The position numbers and the translations under genes are program-made. From NCBI GenBank assembly GCA_037139095.1, contig JBAXHD010000019.1, forward strand, positions 1 through 44,077: DNA of 44,077 nucleotides, read 5' to 3'. This DNA comes from WLMZ01 sp037139095. Its GTDB lineage: Bacteria > Actinomycetota > Acidimicrobiia > Acidimicrobiales > Ilumatobacteraceae. Position 1 is the stretch's first letter. The number at the start of each line of letters is the position of its first letter. Shown here one piece after another: positions 36,071 to 43,952 of this stretch. The notes beneath the pieces were generated by a model. That model did not search any database. It saw only the letters and a program-made list of their open reading frames with translations, and was not told the origin of the DNA.

Positions 36071-36087
36071 TCTGACGGCACGTCAGA
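36071..36087. promoter_or_regulatory. Palindromic operator, site F (TetR-type)
   Basis: TCTGACGG-C-ACGTCAGA, seven of eight arm bases symmetrical, upstream of the FadA5-like thiolase. It joins the thiolase to the acyl-CoA dehydrogenase, SDR, ligase and amidohydrolase promoters that bear the same element. Confidence 0.75.
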
Positions 36088-36165
36088 TTTCGTCACGTTA
36101 GCCGTCGCAGCGTTCTAACTCACGATGTTGCGCACCGCGCATGAGGCGAGCAGTTCGCCAGCGGG

Positions 36166-36624
36166 TTAGCCGCGGGCCACGGGCACCTTGGTGCTTGAGG
36201 CGATGATTGCAGGGATCGGCAGCCGTACTTCGAGGACGCCGTCGGTGTAACTGGCGACCACGTCGTCGGGGACGATGCCTTCAGGCAGCAACATCGTGCG
36301 GCTGAATGATCCGTAACGAAACTCACTGCGAGTTGTCCTGTCGATGTTTGCGCCCAACGATTCGCGACGCTCGATCGAGATGCGCAGCTTTCCGTTTGCC
36401 ATCGAGATGTCGACATCTGTGTCGGGATTGATGCCCGGGGCCTCGGCGCGAACGATCAGTTGATCGCCATCAACGATTTCCTCGACTCGAATCTCGGGCT
36501 CGAGTCGGGCGACACCTCCGAAGAGATCGGGGAAGCGCCACTCGTCGTTGTACAACGGGCTGAGTGGGCTGAGGTGGCTTTCTGCGTGTGTGCCAGAAGC
36601 GGAGTTCATTAATCGTGTGTTCAC
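36166..36624 (-). CDS. Hsp20/alpha-crystallin small heat-shock protein
   Basis: 152-residue chaperone. The alpha-crystallin domain spans about residues 40-145 (VRAEAPGINPDTDVDISMAN, FRYGSFSRTMLLPEGI, DGVLEVRLPIP). The GTG start at 36624 has TAAGGAG 7 bases upstream; an ATG five codons further is an alternative. It follows a 77-residue acidic protein by 10 bases, so the two are cotranscribed. No CIRCE or HAIR element was seen upstream. Confidence 0.93.
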   Translation of the reverse strand: MNTRLMNSASGTHAESHLSPLSPLYNDEWRFPDLFGGVARLEPEIRVEEIVDGDQLIVRAEAPGINPDTDVDISMANGKLRISIERRESLGANIDRTTRSEFRYGSFSRTMLLPEGIVPDDVVASYTDGVLEVRLPIPAIIASSTKVPVARG

Positions 36625-36634
36625 TGTGCTCTCC

Positions 36635-36868
36635 TTAGAGGTAGTAGTCGTCGTCGTAGAGGTCTATTTCGAACTCGGCTCCGCTTGGGTCGGCGGTCAC
36701 CAGATCGATGACTTCAATCTCCACTCCGTCCATGTCGGCCCACTCCCGATTGAGGTCGTTCACCTGGGATACCGCTTCGCAGTACTCGTGATGAATGAGG
36801 TTTCCGTGACGCACAACGCGTACGTCGAACGCCGGAGCAGACTCTCGCTCGGTCCAAAAGTCGGTCAT
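36635..36868 (-). CDS. Small acidic protein upstream of Hsp20, unknown function
   Basis: 77 residues beginning MTDFWTERESAPAFDVRVVR; ATG 36868 is chosen because GAGAGGAG lies just upstream. The C-terminal third is very acidic and ends DLYDDDYYL. No recognised domain. The stop TAA falls inside the Hsp20 ribosome site, so translation of the two is likely coupled. I cannot assign a function. Confidence 0.68.
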   Translation of the reverse strand: MTDFWTERESAPAFDVRVVRHGNLIHHEYCEAVSQVNDLNREWADMDGVEIEVIDLVTADPSGAEFEIDLYDDDYYL

Positions 36869-37064
36869 TGCCCGCTCCTCTCGCTCTGTTGGGAATGCCC
36901 AGTGCGATGCACCGTTCCCTGCGTCCATCCTTGCCCCACTGGTTCGTTTCGCGATAGGGCAGAACGTCACAAATCATGCGTTTGTTTGCGACGCACTCTC
37001 AACGTTTTGGCAAGTTCCGAGCCCGCCACTTCAGGGGATGGTTGCGCTTGCCGATATCTCGTGA

Positions 37065-37397
37065 ATGGATCGTCGAACTGCTCGAATTACCGGACTCGCC
37101 ACCGCCGCAAGCATCACCACGGCCGCATTTGCATTTGTGTCGCTCGGTGGCATGAACACGCTTGGTCTTGGCTCTGCCACGGCGGTTCAATCAGCGGCTG
37201 CCGACGCGGCAATTGTTGCTCCGCCCGCAGCTGCGGCGCCGGTGGTCACGACGACCACTGCACCAGCGCCCACAACAACCGTTCCGCAGCCGGTGGTTCC
37301 AATCGACTGGCCAGTAGACAGGCCACTGCCACCATTGCCCGAGGCGTGTGCTGTGCCGCGACTCGATTTGTCGGGCGTGTGGAACTGCAACCCGTAG
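37065..37397 (+). CDS. Small exported or membrane-anchored Pro/Thr-rich protein
   Basis: 110 residues. The N-terminus is a signal or anchor helix (LATAASITTAAFAFVSLGG), then an Ala/Pro/Thr-rich linker with TTTTAPAPTTT, then a short C-terminal end with two Cys (EACAVPRL, VWNCNP). No family recognised. Convergent with the subtilase. Coding nature is supported by the coherent signal-linker layout and codon use, but it is small and unmatched. Confidence 0.6.
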   Translation: MDRRTARITGLATAASITTAAFAFVSLGGMNTLGLGSATAVQSAAADAAIVAPPAAAAPVVTTTTAPAPTTTVPQPVVPIDWPVDRPLPPLPEACAVPRLDLSGVWNCNP

Positions 37398-37418
37398 CGG
37401 TGTATAACGAGTGAGGGT

Positions 37419-39788
37419 TTACGCAGTGGTGAAAAGCCACCATGTGCCGGCATTCGCCAACGTGGTGCCGCCGGCGCCGATCGCACGCACCTGCCAGTAA
37501 TACTGCGTCTTGGCCGTGAGGCCGGAGATGGCCGCAGTGCGTGTTGTGCCGGTGGAGATCCATGCTGTGTCGCACACGTTGTTATTCACCGTGTCTACGC
37601 AGTACTGGTACGAGGTGGTCGAGGTGCTTGCGCCCCACGACAACGTGAGAGCAAGTGGTCGTGCAGTTTGGTTGCTGGTTGGGCTGGTCTTCGCAAACGC
37701 CCCGGGCAGCGGTGGGGCCAAGGTTGTGAAGGTCCACGCCACATTCGCGTTGGCGGCTACGACCCCAATGGTGTTGCGTGCCCGCACCTGCCACTCGTAG
37801 CGAGTGCTCCCCAAAAGTGGGCCGACCGTCGCTGATCGGGTGACGCCGGTGCTGACCCATGTGGCGTCGCAGGTGTTGTTGACGACAAGGTCGATGCAGT
37901 ACTCATACGACGTTGCTCCGGTTGACGCACCCCATGTGAGCAAGCGGGTGGTGGCGATACCGGTGGCAGCGTTGGCCGGCGCAGTTTTGGCGAGTGCACC
38001 CGCAACAGCGCCTGTGGTGAACGTGTAGCGCAACGAAACGTTGGCTTCGGCGGTTGCAGTGCCAGCGGCATCGATGGCCCGCACCTGCCACGAATACAAC
38101 GTGCCGGCGGTGAGACCGCTGAGGGCGGCGCTTGTTGCTGCGCCAGTAGAGATCCAGGTGGTGCACGGCGTAGCGACTCCGGCGACCACGCAGTATTCAT
38201 ACGCGCTCGCGCCGGTGCTGGCGGCCCACGTGAGAGTAGGGGCGAGCACCGTGCCAATGGTCCCGGCTGCTGGCGAGGCTTTGCTGAATGCGCCAAGGGT
38301 TCGAGGTCCGACCGCAGCGGCTGCAGTGACAGCATTCGCGGCGTCAAGGATGCCCGTGCCACACAACGCCGTAGTGCATGTGCTGCCCGCAGCGAACGGC
38401 GTAGACGTGCTGCGCAACAACGCGGTGAGTGCGGCTGGAGTAATTGAGGGCTGAACCGACTTGACCAATGCGGCAACACCAGAAACGTGCGGTGTCGCCA
38501 TGCTGGTGCCTTGGTAATAGGCGTAGATATCGGTTGATGGCGAGGTGAGTCCGGAGTTCAGAGTCGATGCGATCTCGCCGGTGGAGTCGCCGGCCGCTGC
38601 CACCGTGCCGTTGCTCGCGACCCTGCTGTCGCCGCCCGGCGCTGCGATCTCAACGCTGGTTCCGAAGTTGCTGTAGAACGACCGATTACCGGTGGCGCCC
38701 GAGGCGGCAACCGTAATGACACCAACGCAGTTTGCTGGGCTAAACGAGGCCGCATCGGCGTTTGAGTTGCCTGCGGCCACTACTACCGATGCGCCAACGG
38801 CGATCGCATCGTTGATTGCGTTCTGATAGGTGGCCGGGCAAGCGCCAACGCCTCCCAAGCTGATGCTCAGCACCGCTGCAGGATTGGGGTTAGCTGGTAC
38901 ACCGGTAACCGCAAGGCCTGCGGACCAGCGGATGGCATCGGCGATATCGCTGGTGGAGCCGCCACACTTACCGAGCACTCGCACCGGCAAAATCTTGGCA
39001 CCCGAGGCGATGCCAGCAACACCAATGGCGTTGTCGGTCTTGGCGGCGATGGTGCCCGAGACGTGTGTGCCATGCCACGAACTGTTGCTCGCTCCGCAGC
39101 CAGCGAACGTTCCTAAGGCGTTCTCGGCCGTGGTGACCCAGTCGCCGGGGTCGCTTGGGTCGGCATCACGCCCACCGCCGTCGTTAGCGATTGAGGTGTT
39201 GGTAATGAAGTCGTAGCCCGGAACCGTTTGGCCGGCGAGATCGGCGTGAGCGGTAATGCCCGTGTCGATGACGGCCACGACCACGTCGGATGTGCCGTGG
39301 GTAATGTCCCATGCTGCGGGTGTGTTGATGCCGCTGAGGCCTGCCGATGGAGCAAAGAGTTCCCACTGCACAGGGAACAGCGGATCGTTTGGCGTGATCG
39401 CGGCGAACATCTTCAGGTCGGGCTCGGCGTAGGCCACGTTTGGCAATGCCGCGATGCGACCTGCGATCGTGGCGAGAGCGGCGGGAGAGCGGCGGCCGCT
39501 CAACTTCGACACCCATCCGCCATCGCGCATTTTGCGGTTGAGGCTGACTGTTTCGCCAGCCTCGCGGGCCAGCGCTGCGATGTCTGGCGTGCTGCCATCG
39601 CGCATACGAACGATGATTTGGTCAGTGCCCCGGGGATCTCGGCTTTCGACGGGCGCACTCGTCACCGCTGTCCGTGAGGTGGCGCCTGCAGATGTAGCGC
39701 CACTCGTTGATGCGATAGCGAGACCAGCTATCAGCAGCGAGGACAATGCAAGGGCGCGCTTGTGGGATCGAGCGGGCAGGAGGGGCAT
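37419..39788 (-). CDS. Secreted S8 family serine protease (subtilase) with three C-terminal FN3-like repeats
   Basis: 789 residues. Signal peptide (ALALSSLLIAGLAIASTSGA), inhibitor-like propeptide (about 55-125), then the catalytic domain with Asp175 (VIDTGI), His239 (SSWHGTHVSG) and Ser429 (GTSMATPHVSG); Asn in AAGNSN forms the oxyanion hole. The C-terminal 290 residues contain three repeats of about 95 residues, each with LTWGAST..., a Y-x-YC...C pair and YxWQVRA, so each may hold a disulfide. ATG 39788 is chosen; the frame extends to TTG 39809. Likely degrades extracellular protein. Confidence 0.92.
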   Translation of the reverse strand: MPLLPARSHKRALALSSLLIAGLAIASTSGATSAGATSRTAVTSAPVESRDPRGTDQIIVRMRDGSTPDIAALAREAGETVSLNRKMRDGGWVSKLSGRRSPAALATIAGRIAALPNVAYAEPDLKMFAAITPNDPLFPVQWELFAPSAGLSGINTPAAWDITHGTSDVVVAVIDTGITAHADLAGQTVPGYDFITNTSIANDGGGRDADPSDPGDWVTTAENALGTFAGCGASNSSWHGTHVSGTIAAKTDNAIGVAGIASGAKILPVRVLGKCGGSTSDIADAIRWSAGLAVTGVPANPNPAAVLSISLGGVGACPATYQNAINDAIAVGASVVVAAGNSNADAASFSPANCVGVITVAASGATGNRSFYSNFGTSVEIAAPGGDSRVASNGTVAAAGDSTGEIASTLNSGLTSPSTDIYAYYQGTSMATPHVSGVAALVKSVQPSITPAALTALLRSTSTPFAAGSTCTTALCGTGILDAANAVTAAAAVGPRTLGAFSKASPAAGTIGTVLAPTLTWAASTGASAYEYCVVAGVATPCTTWISTGAATSAALSGLTAGTLYSWQVRAIDAAGTATAEANVSLRYTFTTGAVAGALAKTAPANAATGIATTRLLTWGASTGATSYEYCIDLVVNNTCDATWVSTGVTRSATVGPLLGSTRYEWQVRARNTIGVVAANANVAWTFTTLAPPLPGAFAKTSPTSNQTARPLALTLSWGASTSTTSYQYCVDTVNNNVCDTAWISTGTTRTAAISGLTAKTQYYWQVRAIGAGGTTLANAGTWWLFTTA

Positions 39789-39854
39789 CGTGTCATTGGA
39801 CAGGATCAATCCCGCAGAGTCAAGGCGAAGGCGTGATGTTGTGGCCGAGTTGTC

Positions 39855-39876
39855 ACCGTTTTCGTGAAGGAACGGT
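39855..39876. terminator. Inverted repeat after aminotransferase gene
   Basis: ACCGTT and AACGGT, six-base stem with a ten-base loop, overlapping the aminotransferase stop by one base. It could end minus-strand transcripts; it is weak and without a T-run, and could instead be an element of the subtilase promoter. Confidence 0.3.
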
Positions 39877-41072
39877 CAAGGCAGGCTTGCTGCCGCCGTC
39901 ATGCCAGCGACAAATCGTTGCATGCCAGCGGCCAAGATCGACTCGCTGGTAGCAAAGCAAAGGCGCACGTGGCCCTCGGCCCCAGCGCCAAACCAGCGGG
40001 CGCTTCCTGGCACCACGGCAACACGGTGCTCGGCGCGCAACATGTCGGTGAGCGCCTCGGTAGACACGCCCTCGCGCTGAATGCGGGCGAACGCAACGTA
40101 GGTGGCGTCGGGGGAGTGCACCTCGATCCCAGGGATCGATCGCAACGCCGCGACACATTGGTCTCGGCGGTCGCGCAGGTGCGCCACGAAACTCTCGAGC
40201 CACGGCAGTGCATGGTCATACGCCGCGGCGGCAGCGATCTGGCTCAGGGTTGATGTGCCATCAACAGTGGATGGGTGCTCGCTGCGCTCAAGCATCAGTG
40301 ACCGCTGGTCTGGATCAATCATTGCGATGTAGCCCACTCGAAGGCCTGCGAGGCCAAACGATTTCGAGAAGCCATGCACGACCACGACGTTGGCTGCGAT
40401 GTCGTCGTCGAGCGACAGCATGCTGGTGAAGCGAGCCGGCGCGTACACGATCTCGCTCCAGATCTCGTCGCTCAAGATGCGGATGCCGCGTTCGGTGCAA
40501 AAGCGACCGAGAGCGGTGAGCTCTTCGCGTGTGAAGCATCGCCCCAGTGGATTGTGAGGGTTGCAGATGCAGATCATGCGCGTGCGCGAAGTGACGAGCG
40601 TTGCGAGGTGATCAAGGTCGAGCGCTTCGTTGCGTCCGAACGACCACGACACCGGTACGCCACCGGCGGCGCGCACCGTATGGGCGAACAAGAAGTCGAC
40701 TGGATCGAAGATGATCGCTTCGTCGCCCGGAGTGAGCCACTCTGAAGCGACGATCGCTAGCCCACTCGCCGCGCTGTTGACGGCAATGACGCCGTCGGCA
40801 GTTACGGGGCTGTTGCGTTGGTCGCGCAGATACAGCGCCACGCTCTCGCGAAACGTTGGTAGCCCACCCGCTTGGCCGTAACTGAACACTCCGCTCGCCG
40901 CGTACTCGGTGATGGCGTTGCGGATTGCGGGAGCGGCGGGGAAGTCGGGGTCTGCGGCAGTGAGCGGAATGACGTCGTGGGGGAGTTCGGCCCAGCGCAG
41001 GTTGAACGCCCGCTCGCGCAACAGGTCGAGCCGCACGTTGTCGTCGGCAAAGGCGTTGTTGTCTTGAGCCAT
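39876..41072 (-). CDS. PLP-dependent aminotransferase class I/II (MalY/PatB-like)
   Basis: 398 residues, fold type I. The PLP lysine is Lys237 (HGFSKSFGLAGLRVG); NPHNPLGRCF and SDEIWSEIVY give the Asn and Asp that hold the cofactor. The start of the fold (IPLTAADPDFP, FSYGQAGGLP) resembles cystathionine beta-lyase-like or aspartate aminotransferase-like enzymes. ATG 41072 overlaps the stop of the monooxygenase (TGATG). Whether it transaminates or lyses is not decidable. Confidence 0.9.
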   Translation of the reverse strand: MAQDNNAFADDNVRLDLLRERAFNLRWAELPHDVIPLTAADPDFPAAPAIRNAITEYAASGVFSYGQAGGLPTFRESVALYLRDQRNSPVTADGVIAVNSAASGLAIVASEWLTPGDEAIIFDPVDFLFAHTVRAAGGVPVSWSFGRNEALDLDHLATLVTSRTRMICICNPHNPLGRCFTREELTALGRFCTERGIRILSDEIWSEIVYAPARFTSMLSLDDDIAANVVVVHGFSKSFGLAGLRVGYIAMIDPDQRSLMLERSEHPSTVDGTSTLSQIAAAAAYDHALPWLESFVAHLRDRRDQCVAALRSIPGIEVHSPDATYVAFARIQREGVSTEALTDMLRAEHRVAVVPGSARWFGAGAEGHVRLCFATSESILAAGMQRFVAGMTAAASLP

Positions 41073-42157
41073 CAGATATCGAGCGGCACGAGCACCGCGC
41101 CACTGATCGGATTCACGAAATCGGCGGCAATGGAGCGACCCGCTGTGACATGGTCAGCGCGGCGAGGCCGACGCCGATGGCTATAGGCGCGCAGCGCCGG
41201 TTCGACTTCGTCGGGCGAAGTGCACGCGGCGACAGTGGCGACCAGATCAGCCGCATCTTCGAGTGCACTGTTCGCACCCTGGCTGGTGAACGGGAGCAAC
41301 GGATGGGCGGCATCTCCGATGAGTGCAACATTGGCTCGGACCATCGAACTCGGCGGATCCATATCAACTGTGTGCCATACGCGGAGAGCCGCAGCGTCGG
41401 TGGCCGCGATCGCACTCTGCACGATTGTAGGGAAGTCGCCCAGCAGGCTTTGAAGGAAGTCGGTGGCGTCGTGTCGTTCGGGCGTGGCGAAGCGTTGGGT
41501 GTCGAACTGCACGAACCAGATAACGCGACCACTACCACTGGGCACAAGCCCCACAGCGAGACCGCCATCGGGATGCATGAACTTCGTAAACGTGGAGCCA
41601 ACCTGTTCTGCAAGGTCGGGACACGACACCATCGACACGATTTCTTTGACGCGACCAGAGGGAGCGGGATGCGCTGGCGTGATCCATTCGCGGCATCGTG
41701 AGCGACTGCCATCGGCCCCTACAAAAACATCGGCAATCGATTCAGAACCATCTTCAAAGACAGCGGCGCGAACAGTGGTGCCGTCGCTGTCGAAGTGGGA
41801 GAAGTCTTGGCTCAGCCGAATCGCCTCGTGAGGAATGGTCGAGCGGATTACTTTGAGCAGATCGTGGCGGCTCACGGCCACAGCGTCGGTGAGTTCCATC
41901 GCTGCCACGACCTCACCGTCGATCGTGCGCATGACGGAGCGAGAAACCTCGCAGCCCACCTCGCTTGGCTCGAGGTCAATGCCGAGTTCACGCAACGCAT
42001 CACGTCCGTTGGCGAGCAGGATGAAACCAAAGCCGCCGTCGGTGAATTCGTTTGATCGCTCGAACATGGTGAACGGCAGATCACGTTGGTGAAGTCCGCT
42101 GGCAAGCGCCAAGCCTGCGACGCCGCCGCCAACAATCGAGGTGTTCAGCGGGCGCAT
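41072..42157 (-). CDS. FAD-dependent monooxygenase (PHBH fold)
   Basis: 361 residues. FAD motif SIVGGGVAGLALASGLHQRD (GxGxxG), the DG motif VGADGSRSRCR and the GD motif ALIGDAAHPLLPFTSQGANSALEDA are all present. Single-component flavin hydroxylase of aromatic or quinone-like substrates (salicylate hydroxylase, UbiH and similar). Coupled to the aminotransferase and 77 bases after the Coq4-like gene, which also belongs to quinone-type chemistry. Start ATG 42157. Confidence 0.92.
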   Translation of the reverse strand: MRPLNTSIVGGGVAGLALASGLHQRDLPFTMFERSNEFTDGGFGFILLANGRDALRELGIDLEPSEVGCEVSRSVMRTIDGEVVAAMELTDAVAVSRHDLLKVIRSTIPHEAIRLSQDFSHFDSDGTTVRAAVFEDGSESIADVFVGADGSRSRCREWITPAHPAPSGRVKEIVSMVSCPDLAEQVGSTFTKFMHPDGGLAVGLVPSGSGRVIWFVQFDTQRFATPERHDATDFLQSLLGDFPTIVQSAIAATDAAALRVWHTVDMDPPSSMVRANVALIGDAAHPLLPFTSQGANSALEDAADLVATVAACTSPDEVEPALRAYSHRRRPRRADHVTAGRSIAADFVNPISGAVLVPLDI

Positions 42158-42234
42158 GGGCGCGGACGTTAACTGATGACGCTCCGTGCGACGAACTCGT
42201 TGGCCGACTGTTCGTTGTTTGTTCGCCGTTTGCG

Positions 42235-43512
42235 TTAAGCGGTGGCGCCGTATGCCGTGTACTCAATGCCAAGGCTCTCGGCCATTGTGCGCCCGGAGCC
42301 CAACTGATACGAACTGATGCCGCCTGGTACCCATGGCCCGATTGACCCGGCGCGTATAGAGGCGGGCGACTTTGGGGGGATACCGAGCATTCGGCGCACG
42401 TCGTAGACATCGCGATCGGCATGGCTGAGCCAGTCGACCTGCATCAGGTCGTGACCACCAAACTTGGCGCCGATAATGGCGCCGCGGTACATCGCGTCGG
42501 CTAAGCGGATGCCCATGTGGCGGGCGTTGCGGGTGAGGTAGCCGGCATCCTGAGCGAAGATGGCAACCTCGGGAAGCGATCCGCTTTCGAACAAGCTGAG
42601 CACCATCGCCAACAAAGCGAATCCGCTCGGGTTGTCGTTGGCTCGCGAGATAAGCCCGAATACCTCGATCTCGGATTCGACCGTTGATCCATAGTCGGCG
42701 ATGACATGGATCCAGTCGTGTTGCGAGAGATACGGCGACGCGCTGCCGGGGGAGCCGGGGTACTGAAAGCCGCGGGCGCGGTAGAACTCCCACATGCGTC
42801 GGCCCAAGGTTGAGGCGGGAAGGTGCTCGAGAGCCGCCCAACGAGCTACGAGGCCGGGATCGTTGGCCTCGCTCCACAGTTCGCTGTTGGTGTCAGCGGC
42901 AGCTGGGCCAGTGGGCTCGCTGATGCCGAGGTTTCCGCCGTATCCGGCGCGGGTGAAGTCGGCGCCCACCAAGCGCCGAGCGCCGCGGCACTGCTCTTGT
43001 GCAACGCGGATCATGTCGTCGTCGATCGACAGCTCGTATGCGTAGCGGTGGATGCGATCGACAATCTCCTCGGGGAGTGGATCAATAATCAACGCAAGCA
43101 GCAGCATCGTTTGAATCATGCGGCTGCGGAACCCTTCGTCGCGGTAGCGCATTGCTTCAGCAAATTCTGCGGGTCCGATGGGTTCGAGGTAATCGGGGTT
43201 CACGTGCACGCCGGTCATGGCCACCACATGGGCCGAGAACACGTGGTGCTGCAGATCGGTGAGGCCGCGGGGCCCTTGCACAGCCGTGACCACGGCTCGA
43301 GAGGTAACGAAAACCTCGTCAGCTTGTGGTGGCGGTAGGAGGTCGGTGGTGTCAGGCAATGGCACAGGCATTCGAGATGTTCCGATCACTGGTCGCACGG
43401 CGCCACTGGTGAATGCCGCTGCGGCACCGTAGTGCGGGTGCTGAGCGATCAACGAAACCGGGCGCGCACTTCCTGCGCTCGGCGCAAGTGCAGCTTGTTT
43501 GTAACGCTTCAA
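42235..43512 (-). CDS. Coq4-family protein
   Basis: 425 residues from TTG 43512, or 378 from ATG 43371; the first 47 residues have no obvious domain, so the start is uncertain. The diagnostic zinc motif H-D-x-x-H-x11-E is intact: His265-Asp266, His269 and Glu281 (numbering from TTG). The preceding LPASTLGRRMWEFYRARGF is also Coq4-like. Residues 120-180 add a helical region (RSRMIQTMLLLALIIDPLP). Coq4 acts on the C1 position in ubiquinone synthesis, but actinobacteria use menaquinone; its role here is unknown. Upstream flavin monooxygenase partner noted. Confidence 0.82.
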   Translation of the reverse strand: MKRYKQAALAPSAGSARPVSLIAQHPHYGAAAAFTSGAVRPVIGTSRMPVPLPDTTDLLPPPQADEVFVTSRAVVTAVQGPRGLTDLQHHVFSAHVVAMTGVHVNPDYLEPIGPAEFAEAMRYRDEGFRSRMIQTMLLLALIIDPLPEEIVDRIHRYAYELSIDDDMIRVAQEQCRGARRLVGADFTRAGYGGNLGISEPTGPAAADTNSELWSEANDPGLVARWAALEHLPASTLGRRMWEFYRARGFQYPGSPGSASPYLSQHDWIHVIADYGSTVESEIEVFGLISRANDNPSGFALLAMVLSLFESGSLPEVAIFAQDAGYLTRNARHMGIRLADAMYRGAIIGAKFGGHDLMQVDWLSHADRDVYDVRRMLGIPPKSPASIRAGSIGPWVPGGISSYQLGSGRTMAESLGIEYTAYGATA

Positions 43513-43669
43513 ATTGTTTGTGTACGACAGACTTCATTCGTATGGTTATTATAAAGACGACGAAATTCGGGTCGTACGACTATTGAACTATCGACACTAC
43601 AAAACGGCTGATTTGTACCATTTGTATGGTCTTTGTCAAGGACGAAGTCGCAGGTCGTACGCCAAAATC

Positions 43670-43687
43670 TCTGTGAAATAACACAGA
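43670..43687. promoter_or_regulatory. Dyad TCTGTG-N6-CACAGA
   Basis: Perfect six-base arms with a six-base AAATAA spacer. It shares CTGTGAAATA with the site at 43755 but has a shorter spacing than a CRP site, so it may be a weaker or distinct element. Confidence 0.45.
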
Positions 43688-43754
43688 ACAAACAAGCATT
43701 TAGCTCAGTTCGATATTTCTCTTCCCTTGTCGAAAACGATGTGCGATAACGCAT

Positions 43755-43772
43755 CTGTGAAATATCTCACAG
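43755..43772. promoter_or_regulatory. CRP/GlxR-type binding site
   Basis: CTGTGA-AATATC-TCACAG, containing an exact TGTGA-N6-TCACA, the consensus for CRP and its actinobacterial relatives (mycobacterial CRP, GlxR). It lies 300 bases before the putative start at 44075 and 240 bases before the Coq4-like gene, so either could be controlled. Confidence 0.7.
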
Positions 43773-43921
43773 CGATCGCAGCCATAGGGAAATCGGGTTC
43801 GGGGCTCGATTCGAACGCTGCGTCTCGTGCTTCAACTACACAGGTCTCCCCGCAATAACAAGGAGCGTGCTGTCGGGGGTGTGAAGACCCCAACTCGCAC
43901 GAATCTAAATAATGAGTTCAC

Positions 43922-43952
43922 GGTGGGCTGGGGAAGTGAAACCCAGCCCACC
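43922..43952 (+). other. Strong hairpin in leader region
   Basis: GGTGGGCTGGG and CCCAGCCCACC form a perfect 11-base stem with a nine-base A-rich loop. No T-run follows, so it is more likely part of a structured leader RNA than a terminator. The RNA class was not identified. Confidence 0.55.

Noticed and set aside
43798..43852. tRNA- or tmRNA-like T-loop (GTTCGAATC on the minus strand; GGGGCTCGATTCGA on the plus strand)
   Set aside because: The bases flanking the T-loop do not form a five-base stem, no acceptor pairing or anticodon arm is present, and there is no CCA end or tmRNA tag.
43509..43893. Small minus-strand frames as genes
   Set aside because: No ribosome sites, odd codon use, and they cross the operator and repeat elements of an AT-rich region.
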